Notes under the pieces: model-generated
Told to the model about the DNA's origin: nothing
Databases searched by the model: none
What the model saw: only the letters and a program-made list of their open reading frames with translations
Part shown: positions 43,110 through 52,118 of the stretch, piece after piece
Numbering within the stretch: the first letter of the stretch is position 1
How the letters are laid out: every line of letters begins with the position of its first letter
NCBI GenBank assembly: GCA_964420125.1
Contig: CAYQQQ010000006.1
Coordinates: forward strand, 1-64,000
DNA length: 64,000 bases
Origin: CAYQQQ01 sp964420125
GTDB taxonomy: Bacteria; Actinomycetota; Acidimicrobiia; Acidimicrobiales; Microtrichaceae
Reading direction: 5' to 3'
Program-made: the position numbers and the translations under genes

Positions 43110-43984
43110 GGGCCTGCCGTCCCCAGCGCCCTCTGCCGGCGCTCGAAGTACCTCTTCGTAGCTCTGGGTACTGCCCGAACAACCTCCCCGAGAGTCATCC
43201 AGAAGGCTTGTCGGCTGCCATCGAACGCAACCAACAGCGAGTCGCCTCTCGCGGGGTCTACATGATCTGCGAAGTATCCACGAACAACCGGGTCTCTGCA
43301 TTCCACAATTCCCGGCGGTCGGGCGGGTGTAAGGCCATGGACCACCCCGGTAGTGGGATCGAAATCTCGATAACCTGCGCGTTCTGCGTAGTGCGCCGCT
43401 ACTCGAGCCAAGATGGGGTTTGGATCAGCATTCCCGAGTCCCGGATACATCACTTCCTGCATGGGCAAGCGCTTTCTGCAGCCTGCGACCACAATCGGAT
43501 TGTGGACCTCGGAAAGAAACAGGTATTTCGACAGTGGGTGGGCCAGCAAGAACGGAAGTACGATTCGTGCGCACGCCGCATAACCGAGGCCGACACCCTG
43601 GAACTCTGGGCGGAAGTATGCACTGAAGAGGTGCAATCCGACTCTGTCCTCGAATCTGAGGGGTCGATAGGCGACCAGACCTACGAGAAGTCGATCGTCT
43701 TCGACGAGCAAGAGGCAGCAGTCCTTCAAGCGAATCTCGGACCCAGTCTGAAGGTAGGAGTCGATCCATGGGTCAGCCTGGCCAGGCATCTCTGTGGCGG
43801 ATGTCGCTTCTCGCATCACATCAGCGATCCGACGCACGAGCTTCGCCCATTCCCGCTCTCCTAATTCCGACGGACGCACGCGGGAGTAGTGCAGCCGCCT
43901 CCTTGCCGTATGCACCTCAGCCGAAATCGCTTTACGTTGATCTGGAACCGCATAGCCTGGAGCTTCGCCGGGATGAAGTGACAT
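43106..43984 (-). CDS. GNAT-like acyltransferase, function unknown
   Basis: 292-residue protein I recognise only at fold level. The segment LLLVEDDRLLVGLVAYRPLRFEDRVGLHLFSAYFRPEFQGVGLGYAACARIVLPFLL has the layout of a GNAT domain with acetyl-CoA loop QGVGLG. The C-terminal 100 residues (YFADHVDPARGDSLLVAFDGSRQAFW) are unassigned. It overlaps the kinase stop by 1 base (TGATG) and the ATPase by 4 bases, so it is the second gene of the kinase-ABC operon. Base composition is lower in GC than neighbours, suggesting transfer. A tailoring role for the exported substrate is one possibility. Confidence 0.6.
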   Translation of the reverse strand: MSLHPGEAPGYAVPDQRKAISAEVHTARRRLHYSRVRPSELGEREWAKLVRRIADVMREATSATEMPGQADPWIDSYLQTGSEIRLKDCCLLLVEDDRLLVGLVAYRPLRFEDRVGLHLFSAYFRPEFQGVGLGYAACARIVLPFLLAHPLSKYLFLSEVHNPIVVAGCRKRLPMQEVMYPGLGNADPNPILARVAAHYAERAGYRDFDPTTGVVHGLTPARPPGIVECRDPVVRGYFADHVDPARGDSLLVAFDGSRQAFWMTLGEVVRAVPRATKRYFERRQRALGTAGP

Positions 43985-45759
43985 CACGTCGCCCCAATGA
44001 ATGCCAGTTGATCCGGAAACTGCGATGCCATGCCAGCTCTTGCGGCTCGGCTCGATCGTTCGATCCCCGCGAGGATGTCGGCACGCCACTGCTCTCGTAG
44101 GAAGGCTGGCGCTAGTTCATCTGATCCCGCTGCGGCTGTGAGGAAGACTTCGGGGTACTCGAGCGCGACCGCCCGCCGGATGTCGGAGTGCCTCTCGAGT
44201 AGTCGCAAGAGCCAGTCGTGATGCCGTACCAATATTGCTTCGAAGAAGTCCCAGGCCATGTTGGCCATAATGAGAGCCGAGGAGGCATCAAATAGATCAA
44301 GACTGGAAGGGTCAGAGAAGAAGTCCTCCATGAATTGCGGATTCGCCAGATTTGCAAATATGGCTGACGCCAGGCGTGCCTTGCCCGCGGTCACATCACC
44401 CGTGATTGGGCCGCACCGGTCGGACGCATAGGAGTTCGCTTCGGAGAACATCTGTGCAGGTTGATGGAGTTCCATTGGCAAGGGGGCTGGATCGAACGCG
44501 CCAGCCTCGCCGTCGAACAGGAACGGCTTCCCGCCGGCCAACGATCTAAGGTTCTCAGCTGTCGCGATCCGCCCGAGCTGGACGTTTGTGACGTCACCAG
44601 TCGTTCCTCCGGCGGTAACCACAACGTCAAGGAACGGTCTGACGATCGCGGCGAATTCGCTTGGGTATGTGACTAGCAGCCGGCGAACCACCTCCGTTGG
44701 TGACTGTGCCTGTTCGAGATCCTCGCTCGCCCGTATGAGGAGGTCTTTCCTTGCTTCGACGTACCTGGTGAATTCGTTGCAGAGGTGCGGCGCGACCGTC
44801 GGCTTCTTGACGGGGCGCTCAGTGCGCGCGGCGACGATCACCCCAGTCAGGAGCGCGGCCACCACTAGGAGGACAGGCACAAGACGACGCTTTGGGTGGC
44901 GGTTCGTGGTCACCGCCGCCGGCGGTGAGCCGTCGCCCGCGCGAAGCGCATCGCAACGCCTGCGGATCTCATCGGCGCCCGGACGTTCGCCCGGAGCCGA
45001 TGACAGCGCCCTCCGGATCAACCCGCGGAGGTCCTCTGGGACAGCGCCGAGGATCCCTGGAGCGATGTCCCCCGCGTGGATCCGTGCCACCGTCGCCCCC
45101 GGACCGACTTCGGGACCCCCGAACGGAAGCTCACCCGAGGCGGCATAGCAAAGGGTCAGCGCCAGTCCGTACACGTCGTTCGACGAGGTCGGCCTGGCCC
45201 CCTCCAACAACTCGGGTGGGGCGAACTGCAGGGAAGCCTGAACGGGATCGAGCGTGTCGACGCTCAGCGAGGCGTGCCGGGCGATGCCGAAGTCGGCGAG
45301 GCGGGCCGAACCGTCGGCGGCGAAGAGGACGTTCGAGGGCTTGAGGTCGCAGTGCACCACACCCTGCTCGTGAGCAGCAGCCAAGGCACTCGCGAGCTGG
45401 GCTCCCAGCTCGAACAGCTCCTGGGGCGAGAGCGGTCCTCGAGCTCCGATCCGATCGTCGAGGGACCCGCCCGGGGCGTATTCGAGAATCAACACGGGAG
45501 AGCCGTCGTGGGCGACGCTGGACCCGTACAGCGAGAGCACGTTGCTGTGCCAAGAGACCCGGCTCTGTGCAACGGCTTCGGCGGGCACCGCACCGCCTGC
45601 CTCCCCGAGTGATCTCGCGTGCAGGACCTTCACCGCGACGGCGCGGCCAAGGGACATGTCCGTGGCTCGGTAGACCGTGGAGGAGCCGCCGCGTCCGATC
45701 AGCTCGAACTCGTCGAGCCCCTGATCGAACAGGGCCGTCGGCTCGCCGAGGGTGGTCAT
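43984..45759 (-). CDS. Membrane Ser/Thr protein kinase with unrecognised outer domain
   Basis: 591-residue kinase. The cytoplasmic domain (about 14-270) has IGRGGSSTVY, Lys44 in VAVKVL, VVHCDLKPSNVLF (Asp138, again HCD for HRD), ADFGIA and APPELLEGARPTSSNDVYG. One helix follows at about 293-311 (LVPVLLVVAALLTGVIVA). The extracytoplasmic part (about 325-591) shares FFSDPSS, FFEAI, W-x5-L and D-x-RR motifs with the C-terminal domain of the soluble kinase at 35722. The coding DNA for this second half is only about 49% GC at 44221-44340 against roughly 67% in the kinase half. Heads an operon with a GNAT-like gene and an ABC exporter. Confidence 0.85.
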   Translation of the reverse strand: MTTLGEPTALFDQGLDEFELIGRGGSSTVYRATDMSLGRAVAVKVLHARSLGEAGGAVPAEAVAQSRVSWHSNVLSLYGSSVAHDGSPVLILEYAPGGSLDDRIGARGPLSPQELFELGAQLASALAAAHEQGVVHCDLKPSNVLFAADGSARLADFGIARHASLSVDTLDPVQASLQFAPPELLEGARPTSSNDVYGLALTLCYAASGELPFGGPEVGPGATVARIHAGDIAPGILGAVPEDLRGLIRRALSSAPGERPGADEIRRRCDALRAGDGSPPAAVTTNRHPKRRLVPVLLVVAALLTGVIVAARTERPVKKPTVAPHLCNEFTRYVEARKDLLIRASEDLEQAQSPTEVVRRLLVTYPSEFAAIVRPFLDVVVTAGGTTGDVTNVQLGRIATAENLRSLAGGKPFLFDGEAGAFDPAPLPMELHQPAQMFSEANSYASDRCGPITGDVTAGKARLASAIFANLANPQFMEDFFSDPSSLDLFDASSALIMANMAWDFFEAILVRHHDWLLRLLERHSDIRRAVALEYPEVFLTAAAGSDELAPAFLREQWRADILAGIERSSRAARAGMASQFPDQLAFIGAT

Positions 45760-46162
45760 GCGCCAGTTCCTGTCGGCGATGGTCCGACGGATCCAACAAG
45801 CCAGAGGTGGAGGCGCGGCGAGCCGGGCAACGCGCCAACCCTGCGCTGGACCGAGCCGCCCCTCACTGGCATGTCCCCCCTTAGATCTGGCGGGAACCTA
45901 CTTCATGAACTCGGTTCGATCAACGGAGCGACGCTCGAGTTCCTCTCGGCCAACGTGTGGTGCCCGGTGGGGGAACTCGGTTGGCGAGTGTCGACGCACC
46001 GGCACTCGTGTGAGTGCTGCCTCGACGATGTCGGCTACGACGTCCGATGACAACCCGGCGACCACCACGGTGAATGAGACGTATCCGGGTGTCCCCAGGG
46101 TGTGCACCCCGCCGATCGAGACCGCTACCGAAGTCGGCACTCGGCGACCAGTCGTCGGCCGG
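45760..46162 (-). other. 403-base intergenic region upstream of kinase gene
   Basis: No gene is convincing here. GCACTC/GAGTGC (46002-46017) forms a hairpin that could terminate transcription from the LURP-one gene. An 80-codon open frame on the minus strand (45898-46140) has no recognisable features. The region should contain the promoter of the kinase-ABC operon but I see no clear -10. Confidence 0.5.
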
Positions 46163-46678
46163 TCACGCTCCGTCGTGGGTCATGGCGTCGACCGCGACCG
46201 TGATGGCCAACATGAGGATCGGGTCCTCGTCGGGCGCGACCTCCACGCCGTAGGTCTCACGCACGCGGAACCACTTCTTGGAGATCTCGGCGACCCTGTC
46301 ACCGTCGCGCTCGATCTCGTACTCGTGGTCGACGATGTTGCCGTGGACCTTCAGGTCGTCGCCGCCGTCGAGCTCGACCTTGAAGTGGTCCCGGACGCCC
46401 ACGACGCGCTTGGTGACCGTCGCGCTGCGGCCGTCGAGATCGATCTTCGTCTTGTCCCGCACGGAGAGCTTCCGCTCCTTGATCTCCGCCACCTCGTTGC
46501 CCGATGCGTCCTTGAGGACCCACGTGTCGCGCACTCGCATCGCCTTGCCGTCGACGAGGAACGCCCGTTGGCCGGACTCGTCCTCGATCCAGTGGTCGTC
46601 GCCGATCGAGAGCATCCGCTCGCGCATCTGGAAGCGTCGAGCGGGTGGTCCGTCGTCTCGGTGGCGCAGCAGTCCCAT
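46163..46678 (-). CDS. LURP-one-related (scramblase-like) protein
   Basis: 171-residue protein of the LURP-one/YxjI family, a compact 12-stranded beta-barrel with a buried C-terminal helix, related to phospholipid scramblases and Tubby. Typical runs are MRERMLSIGDDHWIEDESGQRAFLVDGKAMRVRDTWVLKDASGNEVAEIKERKL and ISKKWFRVRETYGVEV, ending in the helix DPILMLAITVAVDAM. Function in bacteria is unknown; membrane or lipid binding is suspected. GGAGGTGA precedes ATG 46678. Divergent from the membrane-protein gene at 46781. Confidence 0.87.
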   Translation of the reverse strand: MGLLRHRDDGPPARRFQMRERMLSIGDDHWIEDESGQRAFLVDGKAMRVRDTWVLKDASGNEVAEIKERKLSVRDKTKIDLDGRSATVTKRVVGVRDHFKVELDGGDDLKVHGNIVDHEYEIERDGDRVAEISKKWFRVRETYGVEVAPDEDPILMLAITVAVDAMTHDGA

Positions 46679-46766
46679 CGGTCACCTCCGGCGAGGCGGA
46701 CCCTACCCGAGGACGCACCTGAGCAGACGGCAAGGGCGGCAAGTACCACCCGGGCACCCGTGGCCG

Positions 46767-46781
46767 TACTCTGAGTCCGCA
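46767..46781 (+). promoter_or_regulatory. Leaderless -10 element TACTCT
   Basis: TACTCT at 46767-46772 ends 9 bases before ATG 46781; no ribosome-binding site is seen. Confidence 0.45.
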
Positions 46782-47422
46782 TGAGGTGGAAGCGCCGCGC
46801 CGCAGCGGCAGCACAGGCGGACGAGCCGAGGGAGAACCGGACCTTCTCGCCCGTGGTCGTGCTGCTGCTCGTGCTGGTCCCCGGCGCCCTCGGGCTGGTC
46901 CTGCTGATCATGCGTGGCGCCACCCTCAAGACGCCCACCGAGCAGGTCGCCTCCGACGACACCATCGTGATCACCAGCAGCACCACGAGCACGACCGCCG
47001 CCGAGGAGACCACCACCACCACGACGCCCCTGGTGTTCGCCGACGGCTCGCCGGTGCCGGAGCGGATCGTGGAGGTGATGCGGGAGCCGGGGGTGAGCAC
47101 CTACGTCTACGCCGTCGCCCCCGAGCTGACCGGCTCCGACGCGGCCACCGCCGTGCCGGCGACGCCGGTGGAGGTCGTCAACGAGGGCACGGCTCTGTCG
47201 GTCCGCATGCTCTGCACCATCTCCGACGGCTCCGCACCGGCCAAGGTGGCCGTGGTGGAGGACCCCCTCGAGGTGCGGGTGACCGCCGTGGTCGCCGGCA
47301 AGCGCCTGGGCCAGCCGTGCCCGCCGTTGCAGGTGATCGAGACCATCGTGATCCCCCTGGACGCGCCCATGGGGGACCGACGCCTGGTGATCACCGAGGC
47401 CGGCAGCCCCATCGAGGAGTGA
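46781..47422 (+). CDS. Single-pass membrane protein with outer beta-rich domain
   Basis: 213-residue protein that I do not recognise. A basic, Ala-rich cytoplasmic tail of 25 residues is followed by one helix (VVVLLLVLVPGALGLVLLI), a Thr-rich linker (SSTTSTTAAEETTTTTT) and an outer domain of about 130 residues rich in beta-strands, with two cysteines (MLCTISDG and GQPCPPL) that could form a disulfide. Topology is type II-like with the domain outside. Starts at ATG 46781 with a leaderless -10 and ends at a perfect hairpin, so it is likely monocistronic. Confidence 0.7.
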   Translation: MRWKRRAAAAAQADEPRENRTFSPVVVLLLVLVPGALGLVLLIMRGATLKTPTEQVASDDTIVITSSTTSTTAAEETTTTTTPLVFADGSPVPERIVEVMREPGVSTYVYAVAPELTGSDAATAVPATPVEVVNEGTALSVRMLCTISDGSAPAKVAVVEDPLEVRVTAVVAGKRLGQPCPPLQVIETIVIPLDAPMGDRRLVITEAGSPIEE

Positions 47423-47427
47423 GCACC

Positions 47428-47445
47428 CACCGGCGTGCGCCGGTG
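47428..47445 (+). terminator. 8-bp stem terminator
   Basis: CACCGGCG and CGCCGGTG are perfect arms around TG, 6 bases after the stop at 47422. Confidence 0.65.
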
Positions 47446-47520
47446 CGGTGTGCCACGGCCTAGGCTCGTGCGCGGCACGCCGAGGTCCGCACCGCGAGGC
47501 GGGCGCAGGGGGTTGAACGG

Positions 47521-49053
47521 ATGTTGCAGGGGCGATCGCTGTGGGAGCTGCTCGAGAAGCGGGTCGACGCCACGCCCGACGCCTTGATGGCCGTCGACGA
47601 GGACATGCGGACCATCACCTTCGCCGAGTACTGGTCGGAGGCCGAGCGAGCAGCCGCCGGCCTGCTGGCCCAGGGCATCACCTCGGGCGACGTCGTCAGC
47701 TGGCAGCTCCCCACCTGGATCGAGTCGCTGGTGCTCGTGGGAGCGCTCAGCCGCATCGACGCCGTGCAGAACCCGATGCTGCCCATCTACCGCGAGCGCG
47801 AGGTGTCCTTCATCGCCGACCAGGCCGACACCCGTCTGCTGGTGGTGCCCTCCCGGTGGCGGGGCTTCGACTTCGAGGCAATGGCCACCTCCATCGCCGA
47901 GACGAAGGGCGACATGCGGGTGCTGGTCAGCGACCGGGCGCTGCCCCAGGGCGACCCTGCCACCCTCCCGCCCCTGCCGGACCTGCTCGGAGTCGACGAG
48001 CTGCCCGTGCGGTGGCTCTTCTACACCTCCGGCACCACCGCCGACCCGAAGGGCGCCCAGCACACCGACGCCTCCATCGCCGCCGTCGCCAAGGGCATGG
48101 CCGCGCGCTTCGGCGTCATCGCCGACGACCGCAACGCCATGGTGTTCCCCTTCACCCACTTCGGGGGCATCACCTGGTTGTTCCTCAGCCTGCAGATCGG
48201 CTGCGCCAACATCCTCGTCGAGGCCTTCGACGCCGAGCAGACCCCCGAGGTGCTGAGCCGCGAAGGCGTCACCCTGGCCGGCGCGGGCGTCCCGTTCTTC
48301 CAGGCGTACCTCGCCTACCAGCGCAAGCACCTCACCCCCATCTTCCCCAACGTGCGCGGCTTCCCCGCCGGTGGTGCCACCATGCCCCCGGCGCTGGTGC
48401 GGGAGATGCGCGACGCCTTCGACGCCCCGGTCCTGTCCGCCTACGGACTCACCGAGGCACCGATCCTGTCGCTGTCCGACCTGTCCGACTCCGAGGACGA
48501 GCTCGCCTTCACCGAGGGCAGGCCGATGCCCGGGGTGGAGCTGCGCTTCGTCACCCTCGAGGGGCAGGTGGTCGACCCCGGCGAGGAGGGCGAGATCCGC
48601 GTCAAGGCCCCCCAGGTCATGAAGGGCTACCTCGACACCTCCCTCGACCGGGACGCCTTCGACGAGGACGGGTGGTTCCGCACCGGCGACCTCGGCCGCC
48701 TCGACGAGCGGGGCAACGTGGTCATCACCGGCCGGGTGAAGGACATCATCATCCGCAAGGGCGAGAACGTCTCCGCCCGCGAGGTGGAGGACCTCCTCTA
48801 CACCCATCCCGCCGTGGGTGACGTGGCCGTGATCGGCCTGCCCGACCCCGACAGCGGCGAGCGGGTGTGCGCCGTCATCCAGACCGCCGACGGCCAGGAA
48901 CCCATCACCTTCGAGGCCATGGTGGCGCACCTCAGGGACCAGGGGCTCATGAACCAGAAGCTGCCCGAGCAGATGGAGCTCATCGACGCCATCCCCCGCA
49001 ACCCGGCGGGCAAGGTGCTCAAGCACGTCCTGCAGGATCAGTACAAGGGGTGA
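47521..49053 (+). CDS. AMP-binding acyl-CoA synthetase
   Basis: 510-residue ATP-dependent acid-CoA ligase. Motifs: FYTSGTTADPKGAQHTD (P-loop with ADPK where GxPK is usual), LSAYGLTEAP, GWFRTGDLGRLDERGNVVITGRVKDIIIRKGENVSAREVED and the C-terminal NPAGKVLKHVL with the catalytic lysine. AGGGGG lies 8 bases before ATG 47521. It is coupled to a GNAT gene by a 4-base overlap. It activates an unidentified carboxylic acid; compared with the ligase at 10397 it is shorter and belongs to a different branch. Confidence 0.9.
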   Translation: MLQGRSLWELLEKRVDATPDALMAVDEDMRTITFAEYWSEAERAAAGLLAQGITSGDVVSWQLPTWIESLVLVGALSRIDAVQNPMLPIYREREVSFIADQADTRLLVVPSRWRGFDFEAMATSIAETKGDMRVLVSDRALPQGDPATLPPLPDLLGVDELPVRWLFYTSGTTADPKGAQHTDASIAAVAKGMAARFGVIADDRNAMVFPFTHFGGITWLFLSLQIGCANILVEAFDAEQTPEVLSREGVTLAGAGVPFFQAYLAYQRKHLTPIFPNVRGFPAGGATMPPALVREMRDAFDAPVLSAYGLTEAPILSLSDLSDSEDELAFTEGRPMPGVELRFVTLEGQVVDPGEEGEIRVKAPQVMKGYLDTSLDRDAFDEDGWFRTGDLGRLDERGNVVITGRVKDIIIRKGENVSAREVEDLLYTHPAVGDVAVIGLPDPDSGERVCAVIQTADGQEPITFEAMVAHLRDQGLMNQKLPEQMELIDAIPRNPAGKVLKHVLQDQYKG

Positions 49054-49559
49054 GCGGCTCGGCCCACCCGGGCCCCCTCACGCCGATCACGCCGGCCGAC
49101 CTCGACGACGTGCTGGCGCTCAACCAGGCGTGGGTGCCCCACGTCGGCTCCCTCGAGCGGGCCGGCCTGGAGGCGCTGGTGGACGAGGCCGTCCACACCG
49201 AGGTGGTGCGATCGACCGACGGCGAGCTGCTCGGCTTCCTGGTGGCGCTCGGCCCCGGCGCCGACTACCGCTCGCCCAACTACCGCTGGTTCGCGCAGCG
49301 CCACCGTGGCTTCCTCTACGTCGACCGCATCGCCGTGTCGCCGAGCGCGCAGGGCCGGGGGATCGGTCGGCGCCTCTACGACGCGGCCGGCGGCGCCGCC
49401 GCCGAGCGGGGCGCACCGGTGGTGTGCTGCGAGGTGAACCTCACCCCGCCCAACCCCGACTCCCAGCAGTTCCACGCCGCGCTGGGGTTCGTGGAGGTGG
49501 GCCGGCAGTGGACCTACGACGACACCGTGGAGGTGCAGCTGCTCGAGCGGCCGGTGTGA
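49050..49559 (+). CDS. GNAT-family acetyltransferase
   Basis: 169-residue N-acetyltransferase. The acetyl-CoA-binding region is VDRIAVSPSAQGRGIGRRLYDAAGGAAAERGAP, with the loop Q-G-R-G-I-G; VCCEVNLTPPNPDSQQFHAALGFVEVGRQ closes the fold. GTG 49050 overlaps the ligase stop by 4 bases, giving a two-gene operon. Members of this group acetylate small amines or protein N-termini; the substrate is not evident. Confidence 0.87.
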   Translation: MSGSAHPGPLTPITPADLDDVLALNQAWVPHVGSLERAGLEALVDEAVHTEVVRSTDGELLGFLVALGPGADYRSPNYRWFAQRHRGFLYVDRIAVSPSAQGRGIGRRLYDAAGGAAAERGAPVVCCEVNLTPPNPDSQQFHAALGFVEVGRQWTYDDTVEVQLLERPV

Positions 49560-49587
49560 TCGGCCAAGTGGGGCTCTCCCAGGACGG

Positions 49588-50439
49588 CTACGCCGTGGGC
49601 TCGACCGCGGTTGCGGGCGGGACCGGCTCCAGCACCGCCGCGGCTCCGAAGGCCGCCCTGCGCGCCGCCCGGCGCAGCACGTAGAGCACCGCCGAGCCCA
49701 GCACGGCGATGGCCGCGGCGTTGGTGAGGGCACGACCCGTGTCCCAGCCCAACGACGACGTGGCCAGGGTGTAGAGCACGAAGCGGTGCACGTTCTCCCA
49801 CACGGGCGCCCCGGCCACGAAGGACAGCTCCGTGTCGCCGCCAAGTGCGAAGGGCCAGAACCACAGGTTCATCAGGAACCCGTAGGCGTAGGCCGACGCC
49901 GCCCCGTAGGCGGCCAGCAGCGCGATCTCGGCCCGGCCCCGCATCGCCGTGCGGCGGGGGAGCAGCCCGGCGCCGAGGCCCACCCACCCGGCCGCCAGCA
50001 TCTGGAACGGCAGCCACGGGCCGATCCCCCCGGTCAGCAGCGCCGAGGCGAACAGCGTGGTGTTGCCCAGCACGAAGCCGAACCCCGGCCCGTACACCCG
50101 CCCGGCCAGCACCAGCAGGAAGAAGACGGTCTCGATGCCGGCCACCCCGGCACCCACCGGTCGCAGCGCCGCACCCAGCGCCGAGAGCACGCCCAACATG
50201 GCGACGGCCTTGGTGTCGATCACCCCGTCGGCCAGCTCCGCCAGGACCACCGCCAGCAGGGCGGGCAGGATCACCACGAACACCAGCGGGGCGTCACCGG
50301 CGTGCGACTGCTGGCCGCTGGGGTCCAGCAGCAGCGGCCACAGGAACATCGCCAGGCCCGCCACGCTCACCAGGCCCAGCGCCAGCGCCGAGCGCAGCGG
50401 CACCCGCACCACCGACGGAGCCGACTCGACCGCCGTCAC
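49588..50439 (-). CDS. ECF transporter S component, probable cobalamin/corrinoid specificity
   Basis: 283-residue membrane protein with about seven helices. Segments such as VFFLLVLAGRVYGPGFGFVLGNTTLFASALLTGGIGPWLPFQMLAAGWVGLGAGLLP and LLAAYGAASAYAYGFLMNLWFWPFA are typical of substrate-binding S subunits of energy-coupling-factor importers. GTG 50439 overlaps the ATPase stop by 4 bases. It is the last gene of an operon led by a cobalamin riboswitch, so vitamin B12 or a precursor is the likely substrate. Specificity comes from context, not from a diagnostic motif. Confidence 0.85.
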   Translation of the reverse strand: MTAVESAPSVVRVPLRSALALGLVSVAGLAMFLWPLLLDPSGQQSHAGDAPLVFVVILPALLAVVLAELADGVIDTKAVAMLGVLSALGAALRPVGAGVAGIETVFFLLVLAGRVYGPGFGFVLGNTTLFASALLTGGIGPWLPFQMLAAGWVGLGAGLLPRRTAMRGRAEIALLAAYGAASAYAYGFLMNLWFWPFALGGDTELSFVAGAPVWENVHRFVLYTLATSSLGWDTGRALTNAAAIAVLGSAVLYVLRRAARRAAFGAAAVLEPVPPATAVEPTA

Positions 50440-52118
50440 CGCTCCACCTCCCGGGGGTCGCGGAGGTCGAACGGTCCGGCCCCCGCGTCTCGTCCGAGCG
50501 CCAGCGCGTCCGCCACCTCCCGCACGGTCAGCCACGGCGCCGGATGGAGGACCTTCGCCACCTGCGGAGCCAGCGAGGCCGACGCCACCACCACCTCGGC
50601 AGTGGGGCCGTCGGCCACGAGCTCTCCCTCGGCCATCACCAGCACCCGGTCGGCCCACTCCGCGACGAACTCCACGTCGTGGGTGGCCACCACCACCGGC
50701 CGGCCGTCGGCGGCGAGGCGGCGCACCATCTCGCCCAGCCGGTCCTTGGCGCCGTAGTCCAGCCCTCGGGTCGGCTCGTCGAGCAGCACCACCGGCGGCG
50801 CGGCGGTGAGCTGGACCGCCAGGGCCACGGCCAGGCGCTGGCCCTCCGAGAGGTCGCGGGGGTTCGCCTCGTCGGCCACGCCGTCGACCAGCGAGTCGAG
50901 CAGCGCCCGGCAGGTCCCCTCCGGGGCGCCGGCGTCGTGGTCGGCGCGGCGGCACTCGTCGCTCACCCGCACCAGGTAGAGCAGGTCGGTGGGCGACTGG
51001 GGCACGAGGCCCACCAGCCGGCGGGCCTCCCCGGCGCGCATCGCCGACGGGTCGCGGCCCCCGACCTCCACGCGCCCCGCCTGGCGGGGCCCGGTGCCCT
51101 GCAACGACCACAGCAGCGACGACTTGCCCGAGCCGTTGCGCCCCATGAGCGCCGTCACCTCGCCGGCACGCAGGTCCACCGACACGTCGCGCACCGCCAC
51201 CACCGGGCCGTGGCACACGGTGACCCCACGGGCGGCGAGCACCACGTCGCCGGCTGCCGGACCACGAGGGGAGGCCTCGGCGCCGTCGAGCCGGGCGCGC
51301 AGCTCCGGCGCCCGCCGCCGGGCGTCGCGCACCGACAGCGGCACCGGCGACCACCCCGCGAGGCGTCCCAGGCGCACCACCGGAGGAGCCACCGGGCAGT
51401 CCGCCATCACCTCCGCAGGGTCGCCGCTGCGGACCGTGCCGTCGGGACGCACCTGCACCACCACGTCCGCGTACTGCACCACCCGCTCCAGGCGGTGCTC
51501 GGCCATCACCACCGTCACGCCCAGGTCGTGCACCAGCCGGGTGACCGCCGCCAGCACCTCCTCCGCCGCGGTGGGATCCAGCGCCGAGGTGGGCTCGTCG
51601 AGCACCAGCACCCGCGGCTGGGCCGTCAGGGCCGAGCCGATCGCCACCCGCTGCTGCTGGCCTCCCGAGAGGTCCCGCAGCGGTCGGTGGCGCAGGTCCG
51701 CGACGCCCAGCAGGTCGAGGGTCTCCTCCACCCGCTTGCGCATCACCTCGGCCGCCACCCCGAGCTGCTCCATGGCGTAGGCCAGCTCCTCCTCCACGGT
51801 GTCGGTCACGAAGCCCGCCAGGGGATCCTGGCCCACCACCCCCACCACCTCGGCGAGGTCGCGGGGTTGGTGCTCGGCGGTGTCCAGGCCGTCCACCCGC
51901 ACCCGCCCCTGCAGCAGCCCGCCGCTGAAGTGGGGGACCAGCCCGTTCACCGCCCCCAGCAGCGTGGACTTGCCCGAGCCGGTGGCCCCCACCACGAGGC
52001 ACAGCTCGCCCTCGGCCACCTCCAGGTCCACCTCCCGGAGGGCGGGCGCAGGGCGGTCCGGGTAGGTGATGCTCACCCGGTCGAACACCACCGCCGGTCC
52101 GACGCCGGGGCCGCTCAC
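50436..52118 (-). CDS. Double ABC ATPase of an ECF transporter
   Basis: 560-residue protein with two fused ABC domains. Domain 1: Walker A GATGSGKST, signature LSGGQQQRV, Walker B VLVLDEPTSALD. Domain 2: GRNGSGKSS, LSEGQRLAV, VVLLDEPTRGLD. This is EcfA and EcfA' in one chain, as often seen in actinobacteria. It powers vitamin uptake through the T and S subunits. GTG 52118 overlaps the T-component gene by 4 bases and the S gene overlaps its end by 4. Second signature LSEG instead of LSGG is a mild deviation. Confidence 0.93.
   Translation of the reverse strand: MSGPGVGPAVVFDRVSITYPDRPAPALREVDLEVAEGELCLVVGATGSGKSTLLGAVNGLVPHFSGGLLQGRVRVDGLDTAEHQPRDLAEVVGVVGQDPLAGFVTDTVEEELAYAMEQLGVAAEVMRKRVEETLDLLGVADLRHRPLRDLSGGQQQRVAIGSALTAQPRVLVLDEPTSALDPTAAEEVLAAVTRLVHDLGVTVVMAEHRLERVVQYADVVVQVRPDGTVRSGDPAEVMADCPVAPPVVRLGRLAGWSPVPLSVRDARRRAPELRARLDGAEASPRGPAAGDVVLAARGVTVCHGPVVAVRDVSVDLRAGEVTALMGRNGSGKSSLLWSLQGTGPRQAGRVEVGGRDPSAMRAGEARRLVGLVPQSPTDLLYLVRVSDECRRADHDAGAPEGTCRALLDSLVDGVADEANPRDLSEGQRLAVALAVQLTAAPPVVLLDEPTRGLDYGAKDRLGEMVRRLAADGRPVVVATHDVEFVAEWADRVLVMAEGELVADGPTAEVVVASASLAPQVAKVLHPAPWLTVREVADALALGRDAGAGPFDLRDPREVER

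Noticed and set aside
45898..46140. 80-codon open frame on the minus strand upstream of the kinase gene
   Set aside because: No ribosome-binding site, domain or conserved pattern that I can see. It could be a small gene but the evidence is too thin to call it.
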